Shown here: positions 45,731 through 57,636 of the stretch, one piece after another
How the letters are laid out: each line of letters begins with the position of its first letter
Position numbering within the stretch: position 1 is the stretch's first letter
Assembly (NCBI GenBank): GCA_013350335.1
Contig: CM023540.1
Coordinates: forward strand, 53,382,905 to 53,446,904
DNA length: 64,000 nucleotides
Direction: 5' to 3'
Source: Chimonanthus salicifolius
Lineage: Eukaryota > Streptophyta > Magnoliopsida > Laurales > Calycanthaceae
Notes under the pieces: generated by a model
Told to the model about the DNA's origin: nothing
The model's database searches: none
The model's input: the letters and a program-made list of their open reading frames with translations, nothing else
Translations under genes and position numbers: made by a program

Positions 45731-45923
45731 TGTTTTGCTTATGATGTTCAATTCCGCCTAATGTTATGTTTATTGCAAAACAACATTTGATTCAGCTCTT
45801 GTGGAATAATGACAATGGATTGAAATCATGTTTTGAATTGGAATATTAAGATGTAAATCTCATAATGCACTTGATAATTTTATTCCCAAATCTTCAATCC
45901 TTATTAAGAAAATTATCCCATCA
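45731..45923 (+). repeat. 3' LTR of the 6-kb copia element
   Basis: The same 193-bp length as the 5' LTR, with about eleven substitutions. It is followed by the target duplication copy TCGAC. Confidence 0.88.
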
Positions 45924-46950
45924 TCGACAAATTCGTTTTCTTACCTTACAAAGATGCCACCTTAGATATGGGAAATAAAAGTTCCAAGATCATAGATACA
46001 AGTCACTTATGGTGATTGTGGATTTATGAAAGCTTCTATATTTGCTGCCACTTATGGGAAAAGAAATGCGAATTTTGTCCCTTAAGATGATACAAGTCAA
46101 GAGACCAGAAAATTGAATGTAGAGAACCATGCATATGGAGACAAATCATAGATGGATAGCAAAATTATCAATTTACAATAGATAATAGTAATTAATCGAG
46201 TTTTCATTCTAAAACATGAAAAGTGATGTAGATAGCCTAATTTGACCTTGAACTTGAATTACAATTTGAGATCCAAGACGGGACCAAATTAAACACCTAA
46301 AATCCACTGATTTACTTATAAAAAAATGTATATACAAAATTAAATGAGAAAACACCTAAAGTCATATATTTTATTCTAAGAATCCCTTGTGCTAAACCCA
46401 AAATGAATTTAATTCATGTTCTATATTTTGAGAGGCGTAAAGTTAAAAAGTTATAACTAGGAGGCACTCAGAGAATAAGTCTACCACTAAAATCTTGGAG
46501 GGAAATGATAATAAGGACATGCTAAATTGTAGAATGATTGATAGGATGGTTTATGATAATAAGGACGATTGGATAAAAAGAACTCACAAAGCTCACTCCA
46601 AATATATATGATTTTGGCTTATGGTGATGATGATTAGGATAATGATTTTGTACTTAACCCTATTTTCTTAAATTTTAAGGTGCTTCTAGATGAACTCCAC
46701 CTAAGTTGACACAAAGTTGAACCTATTTTCTCCTTAGATATTTGATGTAAGGGTTTCCATTGTTAAATTCGGAACCATATCAAACTCTATTTCAACTATA
46801 CTTTATATACACACAATTACATACATGAAACCATTGTTATATAGTTTAACCAAGTTTAACCAACTACATCTCTTTATTTAGAAATCAAATACAAGTCTAT
46901 AAAACCAAAATTCAAATGCAACATTATCTTAACCTAACTCCAATACCAAT
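45924..46950. other. Intergenic sequence without recognised features
   Basis: AT-rich, with no open frame with recognisable motifs, no element terminus and no RNA gene. It ends in CCAATACCAAT, which resembles a reversed Met-tRNA primer site next to the LTR start at 46951, but no internal element sequence is visible to its left. Confidence 0.5.
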
Positions 46951-48027
46951 TGAAAGTCCGGGCTAGAGCAATGTCAGTCTCAATCTGAGGGAGAAGAGAG
47001 GAGGGGTTGGTGGTGAATAGGACCTTTCCAGATTTTATGGCCTTTTTAAAATTTAATCAATCATCTTTAATGTGTTGTGTGATTATTTAGTGTGCAGGAG
47101 ATGATCAAATAAGAATCAAGCCACACAACATTCAACCTTACATGCACAATGATATATAGTAGTTCAGTTTAAACAAACCTACATCCACTTTTGGACTCAC
47201 CCGATCTTGGGCTATCCGATGATACACTATGAAAGGGAGTCACGCCCTAGTGATACATCCTAATGAGATTTGACCACCTTGGTCTACTACTCGACTACTA
47301 TTTTTTTATGGTGGTTTGGGCACTAAGCATTAATCCACCTTAAATGAAGATAATGTAAATGAAATGAATAACACTTGCCTTGACGCTTGCTGATGCCAAT
47401 GATATGTTTTTTCTTGAGTTCTTCCAGCTTTGATCTTTGATATTCACTAGTGTATGTGAAACCACAGCTGAGAAGAGGTCTAGGATATAAGGTTTCACTA
47501 TGGATCCTAGAGGTTTCTCTCACAATCTCTTGATCAAAAGTTAATCTTGATTGATCAAAAGTTTTTCAAGGAGGTTCAATGAAGAGAGAAAGGATGGAAT
47601 GCTCAGGTAGAAGTCTGGAAACCCAAAAGGCAAAAACTGGACCAAACCACGAGTTTATATAGAGAAAAACATGTCCAAATGACCAGTCCTCGAGGGCCTC
47701 GGGAGTGTGCTTCGAGGGTCTCTAAGATGTCAAATCAATCACGTCAGTTGGGAAGTTTGAAAAAAAAAACAATGATTACAGTTGGACAACAGTCATCTTC
47801 GAGGGCCTCAACAGCGGTCGAGGTCCTCATGATGGGAGCAATGTGTTTTTATAGATGTTTTTTTCAGTGAAACTAGGTCGAGGGCTCGAGCTTTTTCAGG
47901 GGCCTCGAGAATACTCTATACAAGTTTGAGGTGCTCGAACATTGTCGAGGGCCTCGTACTGAGACCAACTCAGATTTACAGTTATTTTTCATCATATCTC
48001 AGATCGAGGGACTTGAGAGGTGTCGAG
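46951..48027 (-). repeat. Diverged Sirevirus-like LTR part (subfamily C)
   Basis: It starts TGAAAGTCCGGGC. The layout is collinear with the family B LTR (CTACATCCAC..., TAATCCACCTTA...) but the sequence is clearly different. Palindromic TCGAGGGCCTCGA-like motifs recur at 47688, 47800, 47878, 47901 and 47945. It stops at the insertion at 48028, and family B sequence rather than subfamily C sequence follows that insertion. Confidence 0.65.
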
Positions 48028-49865
48028 TGTCACACTCCGCTCCTCCAACAACCTAAACGGGGCGTGATCCAACTCATCGACATAATTAATGGGTCTTACA
48101 TCACAGATTTATGGCTGGGGAAATAAGTATATATTTTTTTAATTATAAATAAAATAACAAAGCCATCAAATCATTCATGCCCAATCTTAATACAGTGCAT
48201 AAATTCTAATGTCATCCACAAAAATAGTAAGAGGAACAACATCTTTTATCAATATCAAGTCGAATCTCACAAGTTTGCTTACAATCCATTCCATAAAAAT
48301 AAAACCAACTAATATTCTCAATGTTCTTAAACTACTCGAATCAACTAATTGAGTTTCAAAAGAATAAATAACATTAACCAATAAAATCCAATCACATAAT
48401 ATCAACATCTAGCTAAAAATTTAAGTGTTCATTCATAGCAATTTCTATTTTTCAGCATTCTCCTCCAAGCCTAAATCTAGAAGAGTACCTGCAACGTAAG
48501 AGATATGAGCACCAAGCCCAGTAAAAGAATACAATAGCACATATTTGAAACATGATACCTCCAATATCCTCAATGTAACACAATAAAAGCATTATTAAAA
48601 GCATAAGTAATTGAATATGCATTTAATGTCCATGCTCTATGCCATGCAATGCACAATGCTCAATGCACATGCTCAGTGTCTCATCCATCCACAACAACAC
48701 ATACTGTATTTGGTGGCCTACCCGCCGAAGCGAGACTAACATGACACCACATTTAGTGTTCTACTACCAAAGCTAGGCTAACACAACACCACATTTAGTG
48801 GTCTACTCGCTGAAGCGAGGGTATCACATCACCACATAAAGTGGCCTACCCACCGAACTGAGGCTATCACAACACCACAATAAGTTTAAGTGAGGCTTAC
48901 ACCACCACCAAATAAAAGTCTACGTGATCTTTCATGGCTCAACAATCCAAACCTACCACATGCGTGGTACTACTCACTAAAAGCAAGGCCATACACTACC
49001 ACCGTCGTGGTCTACCTAAAAAATCATGGCTCAAACCTCCATACATGTCCCATGAATATGAAAATGACATGCTCAATGCCATGCCTACCATGCATTATCT
49101 CTACCATCATGCCACATATTATGAATCATATTAGCATGCCATGAATTTCATCATCAACAATATACTCCAGACATGCTTATATGATCTCAAATTAATGTAA
49201 ACATCATATATATGTTCTAAAATATCAAATCTAACATCAATAATATCCCACGTACATGATAATGAATCATATCGCAGCATTATTATCATGGCAACACAAT
49301 ATCAAGAATCCATCTCAATCATACACCACAATACTAGTGGCTGATTTCCAATTATTCAGGCGAACTGAGTCTCCTCATGGCCATTAGAATACTTAGCCAA
49401 TTCTGTTACACTACTGTGAGTAAGCACTAGATTACAGCCACTGTTCTAATATGTACCCAGTCTATTTCATAGGTCCAACATTACATTCGAAAACACAACA
49501 CATCATGCAATATTTTCCATTGCTCAATCACATCAACAAAATAGAGAATACCATGCACAATAAAGTATAGTGTAATGTTTTCCCTCACCTTAGAATTTGT
49601 AATGTGTATGAGATGAATCCAAACGCTTTCCAAATTTCAGGATGTGTTGCACATGAATTTGTTTGAAGGTTCCAAGTATTGTTATTAATATCATGCCTAT
49701 CAAATAATTTGAACAACCTGGATTTAATATTAATTAATTTATTTTAATAGCTACTTTTGTACCCAAAATGAAGGGACTGACCCAATAGGAGATGAATTTG
49801 TAAACTTCAATTGGGGAAAATAATACGGTCGAATAAAACTAAGAAGAACGTACCTTTGAAAAAGT
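48028..49865. mobile_element. LTR-like insertion starting TGTCACACTCCGC
   Basis: A clean TGTCACAC start interrupts the subfamily C LTR at 48028, and family B sequence appears from about 49866. A TCGAG pentamer lies before the start, but no matching copy was found on the right, so the right end is defined only by resumed homology. It has no coding region. It carries a tandem repeat (48705-48905), and its composition suggests a gypsy LTR. It is probably a truncated or rearranged LTR. Confidence 0.5.
48705..49030. repeat. ~55-60-bp degenerate tandem repeat
   Basis: About six units built on ACACCACATTTAGTG, then a CTACTCGCCGAAGCGAG-like stretch. The later units are increasingly diverged. Confidence 0.75.
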
Positions 49866-50254
49866 CGGGTTGAAATTGAGGAGCCTTTAAGGAGTTTCCC
49901 TCCCAAACTAGGTCAAAAGACAGCTAGACTTAGATGCACAATCAGATACACGCTGTCACGATTCTCCCAGACGATCTCGAGGCCTCCAGAAAAAGTTTAA
50001 GGCCTCCAGACTGGGGACCAAGGATTTTCACAGTTCCATCCAGATTTGTTACCACATGTTTTAGTCTCGAGGCCTGCAGAAAAGACTCGAGGCTGTAACA
50101 TATTTTCAGATTTCCAATTTATTAAGTTATTAACTTTTAAGGTAATTGTGCTTGAGCTAAGGTCCAGTAGGGTCTACTTACCTGTGTGCCAATCATGTGT
50201 AGACTGTAGAACCTTCAATGCATAGTACATCTTCTGGTAGATTTTAAACACCTT
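49866..50254 (-). repeat. Family B LTR, middle part of the B2 3' LTR
   Basis: Homologous to about 56445-56795 of the partner LTR, including the CTCGAGGCCTCCAG-type motifs. It is interrupted at 50254 by the 2.6-kb solo LTR and resumes at 52866. Confidence 0.75.
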
Positions 50255-52865
50255 TGTTGATGTTTTAAATTTATAAATCTAGCAAGCGCACAAACCACTT
50301 ATAGAATAGCGATTGAGTGCGAGGTCGAACCCAAACAAAAATCTCAAAATATATGAATTAAAATTTAATTTGTGTTCCTTTAAAATGAATTATTTTCAAG
50401 AAATAGAACCTTTATATGAGTCATGTATTTAACTTCGAAAATCAGCAAATAATATGTGTGAATTAATTGTCATTGAATTAAAATCGTGAATTAAATGATA
50501 ATAATAATCATAGTCAAAATTACAAGTTATAAGATTAAAATACCACATCTCCAATCTTCAATTGAATGAATTTTGAAAGAGTGTGTAAATACAAAGAATT
50601 TAAAGCATAAAATAATAACATGAATTAAAGAAAAAAGAATAAAACATACAAGATTTAGGTTAGAACAAAAATTAAATAACAAACATAAAATCTAATATGA
50701 TTAAAAGATAGAAAATTAAATTGCAAGAAAATGAATGACTGAAAATAAAAATGCAGTAACGTAAAGATCTAAAATTCGCATAAAGATCTGAAATGCAATT
50801 CATACTCACTAATAAAGACAAGATTCAAAACTTTTAATTTAATTAATTAAATTTTAGTAATCAATATTCAACATTTACAATCAAGATCCTAATTAGTGCA
50901 TTTGCTCATGTTTAATTAAATAAACAAAAGTTGCAAACTTGAAAGTGAAAGCAAATAATCACAAAAGAATTCTAGAACTTGGATGTTTCAGGATTCTAAA
51001 TGGATGTTTTGTATTTATTTCATGGAAGAATTCAGTACATGCACTTATAAATTAAATACAAGAAAGACAACATAAAAATAAAATTTACAACTCTCACTTT
51101 GTAAATTCGAATGATGCTCCTGTCTTCTTGTCTTTTGCTCCAGCCTTGGTCCTCTCAAGCTCCAAGTCCAATTCAAATTTTACCTCTTGGGTAATGGGGT
51201 ATTTATAGACTTCAAAAGGAAATGGATGGCTTGGATTAAATCAAGGTTTAAGTTGGGAAATCAGGGGACTGGATTGGATCTAATTGGGAATGGGTGATGG
51301 AGATTTAAGTTTGGATTTTAGGGTTTCACAAGGAGGGTCACACGAATTTGGTGTGGCTTTCCTTCGTGGCTAAGCCAAGTTGGAGGGAAGATAGGAGATT
51401 ATGAGATAAAATAAGTTTTGGATTAGCAATGGTGATTTTCGAATTTACTATGTAGTTTTAGGGTTTGTGCATGAGATGGTAAATGGATGGATGAGATTTG
51501 AAGATCGGATGATTGAATGGTGGAGATGGAAGGTAGTGATGTGGAGAGTTGACTATGCAACATACGCATGAGGTGGCTATGGATGGAGCAAATCATGTGG
51601 GATGCTTGGGGATTGGATGGTGAGGTGTGTTGGGATCTTAGGAGTGTATCTTGATGGTTTTTGGTCTAAGTGCATGGAGAGGTTTTAGGTTGAAAAAATC
51701 ATGGGGATGTTGATGTGTAAAATGCGCATGGAGGCTAGGTTGAACAACAAGTTGTTCATTGCTTAGGGTTTTATGAATGGAGGGCTTAGATTAAATGGGG
51801 TTTTGATCTAATGGCTCTAAGGTATTTTAGGTAAAATAAATATAGGAAGTGGATGATGATTGATGGAGTGTCTGGATTCTAAGATTGATCTTAGATGATT
51901 AGTGGAATGCATGACCTAATTTTAAGATGATGTATGTATGTGATGGATGCATGTGGAGGCTCTAGGTTTTCTAAGAGATGAATGAATGGATGTGATTGGA
52001 TTACCTAATATCTAATGGCTAAGCTAATCAATGCATGAAATGAATTCATGGATTAATAGGTGATGCATGGATGAATACTAATCTAAGGTTAAGATGATCA
52101 TGATGATGATGGATGACCTAGATCTAATGATAGATGAATGGATGGGTTAGATTTAATGGTGAATTTAAGGTTTGATTTAATTTGGTATGTGAGATGGGGG
52201 GTTAAGATCTATGATAGAAATTGGATGGTGTGGATGTGAAGTTGGGTTATGAGTTTATGGATAGATGGGTTGGACTTAGGTAAATTCGAATGTGGATCCA
52301 TAGAGTTCATTGGACTTGGGCTTTGGATTTGGATATAGACCTCAACTCAGGTCCCTTTGAATTGGATTTGAGAGCTTGTGCCTTAGATGGACTGAGCTTG
52401 CACATTGGCCTAGCCCAATGTGTGAAATGCACATGGGCTTGTATGTGGCTTGGCCCATTGAAGCTTTGTGGAGCATAGCTTGGCCCATTTGAACTATGTC
52501 ATGGCCCAATGACTTGAAATTCAGGCTTTGGCACTTGGATTGTAGCTTTTAACCTCTAGAATTAAATAATTATTCAGCAACTTTAAATCTAAAAATTAAT
52601 TAATTAATTTTAGACTCTCATAACTGGATCTAGATTAATTAATTTACATAAACATCCTAAAAAGTGACATAAAATAATATAATAATTCTAGGTATTCTCT
52701 TTAAAGCTCGAAACTTTCAATCTTCTGTTGTTTTAGCTTGATTTTCTAGAACTTTCCATTTTCACTACAAAACTGACAAACTACATTAAATACATCATTA
52801 TATACAAAATTGAGGATTACCTAGTCCAAAATCAGGGGTTAAAATGTAATATTTCAATGCTCAAC
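50255..52865 (-). mobile_element. Solo LTR of 2.6 kb, possibly Athila/Tat-like
   Basis: Ends TGTTGA/TCAACA; target duplication ACCTT (50250-50254) and ATCTT (52866-52870), with one mismatch. It is inserted in the family B LTR and the LTR text resumes exactly after it. The left end in minus-strand sense (GTGCGCTTGCTAGATT, near 50290) resembles the downstream end of Athila or Tat LTRs. The middle (51200-52200) consists of short ATGGATG-type degenerate repeats. No gene was found. Orientation and lineage are inferred. Confidence 0.75.
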
Positions 52866-52948
52866 AATCTTCAAATTCTTCCAAGGCAAGGACACACACG
52901 GTCACGGAATTGACAAAACACAGACTCAGTCAAACCGAGGTCCTAACA
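52866..52948 (-). repeat. Family B LTR, terminal part of the B2 3' LTR
   Basis: The last 83 bp of the LTR, ending TCCTAACA, directly followed by the complement of the PPT. Confidence 0.8.
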
Positions 52949-53405
52949 ATCTCCCCCTTTGTCAATTTCGTGACAAAACCTAAACTTTAACAAATACATC
53001 TCATTTATCCCCCTTTACAATGAAACACAAGCCCTTGAAAAAAAAAAAAGGGACAACTCAAACAATGACTATGTCAAGACTTGAATTTCTTGCACTATCA
53101 CTTTTCTCCCCCTAAAATGATGCTTGTAAAAAATTCCTGCAAAAAACATAGGCAAATAGGTGGGATTTTGAAATTTCTCTCCCTCAACATTAGTACGATT
53201 TTCTCCCCCTTATTGTCATAAATTGACAAAATGTGCTACACAATAATATCATGGAGAAACATATTGAACAAAACATCAGTTTTAAATAAGTACTTATTCT
53301 AATATTTAAAATTAAGAAAGATCCACCACCCAACCAATTTTTCAGATCCTTAAAAAAACACATTTTCCTATTAGGTGAAAGGAGGATCTTAAAACATCAA
53401 AGGGC
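52949..53405 (-). repeat. B2 3' internal region with PPT and secondary purine tracts
   Basis: The PPT complement ATCTCCCCCTTT lies at 52949-52960. Further PPT-like tracts occur in complement at 53105-53113 (CTCCCCCTA), 53180 and 53208-53217. Repetition of the GGGGGA core matches the Sirevirus pattern seen in A1 and A2. There is no ORF2. Confidence 0.75.
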
Positions 53406-55265
53406 CTAAATACACCTTCTCACCTTTTGAACCCAGTTTGCATTGAATGAAGATCGCCAGAGGGTTGAACTAGGATTCTTGGAGCCAGCTCTATGTTTGA
53501 GAAGCTCTTTTAGCAAATCGGTTGCTATTTGGTTTAAGAGCTGATTTTGATCTCTTCTTTGAAAATTTTGCTTGACATTATCCCTTCTATGATGCACCTT
53601 TGGTTGGACAAAAGTAAACTTCTCTTTCTTAGGGGACATTAGGTGACCCAAGTTTTCACAGTAGTAGCATGCTATATTAGAAGATTTAGAGAAGGAATGC
53701 TTACCTTTCACAAACACAGTTTTGGAGTTAGGTTTCTTATTCTTTTTCTCATCAAAGCTTAACGAGTTTTATCACCAAATTGTTTTCCAATGTTGAGGAG
53801 TTTTTCAAGTTTTTCTTCTCCTTGAGTAAATTTATTTTCAAATTTTACTTTATGGCTCTTTAATTTATTTAATTCAACAACCAGCCTTTGGTTTTCAGAT
53901 ACAGATTTTGATTCAGCTTCTTTTAGTTTAAAATTTTCATCTGGAGCCAATTTTAGTCTTTCTTAAAGACATAGATTTTCTTCTCGAATCGCCTTCAAAT
54001 TTCCTTTCTCAGATATTACTTGATTTTCCAATTTAATAATTTCATTATTAGATTTATTGAGTCTTTTAGCCAAACCTTTGCTTTCTTAGAACAAAGCATC
54101 ATAAGCTTCTTGAAAGACATCATCCTCAATGTCTGATCCATCACTATTGCTTTCAACATTTGAAGCATTTTGAGGATCATAAAAGATGCAAAGCAATGAA
54201 ACCTTTCGTCAGTGACAACATCTTCACGGGTTGACACTTCGGATTCACTTTCATATTGTAATGAGTCTTCTTCCACCATAGTGGGTATGGCTTCCTTTTT
54301 AGATCTCCTCTAAGATGGGCATTCATAAGCAAAGTGCCCATATCCATCACAATTAAAACATTGAGTTTCTTTGGGCTTGCATTTTTCTTTGATTTTATCT
54401 TTTGATTTTTCTTTTGAAAAATGTATTGTACTTTTATTAAATTCTCTAGTCTTCTTTATTTAATCTTCTTCTCTCTTTCTCATTCTAAAATTTCTTAAGA
54501 AACTTTTAGCAAGAATGGCAACCTCTTCATCTGTATCATTTCTGAGTCATCAGATTCTTCATCCTTTTTGAATTTCGGTTTTAGAAAATATTTTAGAGTA
54601 ATTGATTTCTTCTTAGGTTTTTCATCATTAAGTGAGACTCATAGGTTTACAGAGACCATACTAAGTACATCTACCCTCATTAGAGACACATATCTGTACT
54701 CTTCAATGGCGGCTAACTTGGGCTTAAATCTTTTGAGCAAATTTCTTAGTATTTTGGTACAAATGTTAGATTCAGAGATTATTTCACCTAAGGCCCACAT
54801 GGAATTTACAATGTCACTTAGTTTCGAATAGAACTCCATAAACATTTCATTTTCTCCAAACGTATGTTACCAAACTTTGCCTGGAGGATTTGGAGTTTCG
54901 ACCTCTTAACAGCTGAGGTTCCCTCATGTGTTTTTTCTAAGATGTCCCATGCATCTTTGGCTATCGCACATGTTATTATACATTTGAACTCATCTGGTGA
55001 GACAACAAAGTTAATGGCTTTTAAAGCCTTTCAATTTACAGTATATAGAGTCTTTTCCATGTTAGTCCACGTAAAGTATTCCTTAGGTTTAGAACCAATG
55101 ACTTGCGTTACAGATTTACCTGCTTCATCCTTAGTCAATTTTTCAATGATTTCCTCCATAGGATGGTCCTAACCCCTTACTACTGATTCCCAGACGACTC
55201 CATCAAGGGATATGAAAAACATTTTCATTGTTGCCTTCTAGGAGGGCGTAGTTTGAGCCGTCAAA
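53406..55265 (-). pseudogene. Broken Sirevirus-like gag of B2
   Basis: On the minus strand from about 55265: an N-terminal region with several stops, then the UBN2 block (AKDAWDILEKTHEGTSA, near 54965-54915; KRSKLQILQAKFG). Next comes EFYSKLSDIVNSMWALGE (near 54837-54785), then an acidic Ser-rich part, a first knuckle region with CFNCDGYGHFAYEC (about 54360-54319), a coiled-coil region (54279-53759) and a last knuckle with CYYCENLGH, whose final Cys is replaced (53672-53646). The order matches the gag of A1, so both come from one ancestral long gag. It is split into at least six frames. The similarity to A1 across the UBN2 block is high by eye. Confidence 0.82.
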
Positions 55266-55372
55266 GTAGGGTGGTATAAAACAGAGTGATTCTCACCTCT
55301 ATACATGATTCTAGTACAGATCAACTCGTACTATTAAGTCTAACTCAAAGTAACCAAGCTCTTGATGCCAAT

Positions 55373-56872
55373 TGAAAAATCCGTTACTAAAACGATGCAA
55401 GACCTAGAGAGAGAGGGGGGGGGTGTGAATAGGTCTGATCCAATTTTATTTTCCTTTAAAATAAACCAATTTAACAATATGTGCTGCAGATAAACGTGTG
55501 TGCAAGTGATAAACAAATAAATCAAACCATCAAAGCAAACCACACAAGTAGAGCAGTAAATAATGGTTCGGTTCACCTGAACCTACATCCACTGTCAGAC
55601 TTCCCAACTCTCGGGTCGTCCCAATTACTATGAATGGGCTTCACACCCATATAGTACATCGAAGTTTTTTTTTATAGAGGTTCGACCCAAATGGTCTATT
55701 CCTCGAGGCTTTTTTTTTTGGTAGTTCTAACACAGTGTTCTAATCCACCTTACAATGATATCAAAATAAATGAAAAGAGGAACATTTGCCTTGAGGCTTA
55801 ACAATTCTTCGAATGACGTGTTCTTCTTGTAAATGTCTCTGCTCCTTGTTCCTTTAGATGAGGTCCATCTTTGTTAAGTATTGGCACAACAGAACATGGG
55901 TACTAGGATAGGTATATGACTGATTTTGGGTGCTAGAGAAACATCCTCATCTTCATCAAAAACCAATCTTTGAATACTAATCATATCCTTGTCAAAGGAT
56001 GATGAAGATAGAGACGTAAGGGAATGGGAAGGTCTCTGGGCTGTCTGAGATTTTTTCAATTTGCAGGTCTGTAGTTTAAAATAGAACAGCCAAGTATTTA
56101 TAAACAGATCTTCCAACGATTCAGTCTAGAGGCCTCCAGATTTTCTTTGAGGCCTCCAGCCTGTATAAGGTCATACAGAAGACTAGATATTCAAATTTCA
56201 AATGTAATTCTAATAATATTTAGTCAAAGACAAATCACACATACGCCACTTGTACTTGATTTCAAATATGGATATTTGACTTAATGAAATATGAACTGGC
56301 AAAATATTTTCAAAATCAAATGGGAGCCTCTTGAAAATATTCCAGTATTGTAAAGATTTTGAAATTGAGAAGCGTCCAAAGATTTTTACAATTTTGTAAC
56401 GTTTTCGAAATTGATGAGCCTCTAAGGATATTTACAATTTTGTAAAGTTTTCAAAATTGAGGAGCCTCTAAGGATCTTTTCCTCCCAAACTAAGTCAAAG
56501 GACAGCTAGACTTAGATGCACAATCAGATACAAGCTGCCACGATTCTCCAAGACAATCTTGAGGCCTCCAGAAAAAGTTTGAGGCCTCCAGACTAGGGAC
56601 CAAGGATTTTCATAGTTCCATCTAGATTTGTTCCCACATGTTGTAGTCTCGAGGCCTCCAGAAAAAGCTCAAGGCTATAACATATTTTCAGATTTCCAAT
56701 TTATTAAGCCATTGACTTACGTGTATGCCAATCATGTGTAGGCTGTAAAACCTTCAATGCATAGTAGATCTTCTAGCAGATTTTAGACATCTTCAAATTC
56801 TTCCAAGGCAAGTACATACACATGGTCATGGAATTGACAAAGCATAGAATCGGTCAAACCGAGGCCCTAACA
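55373..56872 (-). repeat. 5' LTR of B2 (family B)
   Basis: 1,500 bp, TGAAAAATCC to CCCTAACA, next to the primer site at 55361-55372. A 55-bp unit (TTTTGTAA(A/C)GTTTTC..., then ATTGA(G/T)GAGCCTCTAAGGAT) is tandemly repeated around 56330-56480. It is closely collinear with the B1 LTR at 2699-4322. Confidence 0.87.
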
Positions 56873-57636
56873 CTAACTAGTCCAAATATTAGGGGTAAAA
56901 TAGTCATTTTACCGTGGACATCATGTGCGTACTCGCACTCTCATACTACCCGTACCAACTCTCACAATCGCACAACCAGTGCCGACTCGCATTCTCACAC
57001 TACCCATAGTACTTGCACATGAAGTATGTCCTAATACCAACTTAAGGTAGACTCGACGCTACCAATACCCTGTCCAAAGACAGCCTACCATACTCTAAGG
57101 AGTATGTGAACCCATACTCACACACCTAGAAGTATATAATCCACATCCCCGTGTTAGTCACAGTCACACAGATATCCACTTTGCACCCTAAGTACCCACA
57201 CTGTACTAAGGGAATTCTCTAGGTCCAAACGTAGCCTAGTCCCCATGCCCCACTGGTATCCCACACTAGTACTAGCTACATGGATGCACTTACCACTACA
57301 CATGTTATCATACAAAGCATTCTTCAAATTATGTATAGCATAGTGGATATTTCAATTGCTATCTACCACATGCATCACTACAGCATAATAACATGTTATC
57401 ATACAAGTCATCCGCATATTATCACATTAGTCTTACAACATGCTATATCGTTATCAACCTGACATGTTGTTGCATTATCAATCAGTATGTTTATCACACG
57501 ACACATGTCATCATATTATCCAACCAACAGATTATCATAATATCAAGACAATACGCTAACATACTATCAATCAACATATTATCACTTGATTAAATCCACA
57601 TACTATCACCCAACATCATCATTATGATATCAAACA
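56873..57636 (-). repeat. LTR-like debris, left of the solo family A LTR
   Basis: GGGGTAAAATAGTCATTTTACC near the left edge is typical of the end of a gypsy LTR. Degenerate repeats built on ACTCTCACA (56937-57002) and ACATGTTATCATACAA (57299-57500) follow. It is continuous with 59463-59940 once the solo LTR is removed. No gene. Confidence 0.45.

Larger units (their letters stand above)
39940..45923 (+). mobile_element. Ty1-copia element with 193-bp LTRs, complete ends, degenerate pol
   Basis: LTRs 39940-40132 and 45731-45923 are each exactly 193 bp and differ at about eleven positions by eye. The primer site ATTGGTATCAGA follows the 5' LTR at 40133. The flanking pentamers TCAAC (39935-39939) and TCGAC (45924-45928) form a target duplication with one mismatch. 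The order gag, integrase, RT, RNase H is that of Ty1-copia, and the RT and RNase H text fits the Tork-type group. Protease is missing. A diverged second LTR-like stretch plus primer-site-like text occurs at 40841-40985, perhaps a trace of an earlier duplication. Stops are numerous, so the copy is dead. Confidence 0.88.
46951..56872 (-). mobile_element. Non-autonomous Sirevirus-like element B2 (gag only), with two nested insertions
   Basis: On the minus strand: 5' LTR 55373-56872, Met-tRNA primer site (complement of CTTGATGCCAAT, 55361-55372), broken gag 55265-53406, purine tracts 53215-53105, PPT 52949-52960 and the end of a 3' LTR at 52948. The 3' LTR is broken by an Athila-like solo LTR (50255-52865) and another LTR-like insertion (48028 to about 49865). 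Only about 450 bp separate gag from the PPT, so no pol could fit. The left part (46951-48027) belongs to a diverged subfamily, and the whole left LTR may be a composite. The terminal pentamers CCAAT and CTAAC do not match, so the left limit is uncertain. Confidence 0.7.

Noticed and set aside
46940..46950. Primer site suggesting an element extending left of 46951
   Set aside because: Text resembles a Met-tRNA site in reverse, but no gag or other internal sequence lies to the left, so the match is probably chance.
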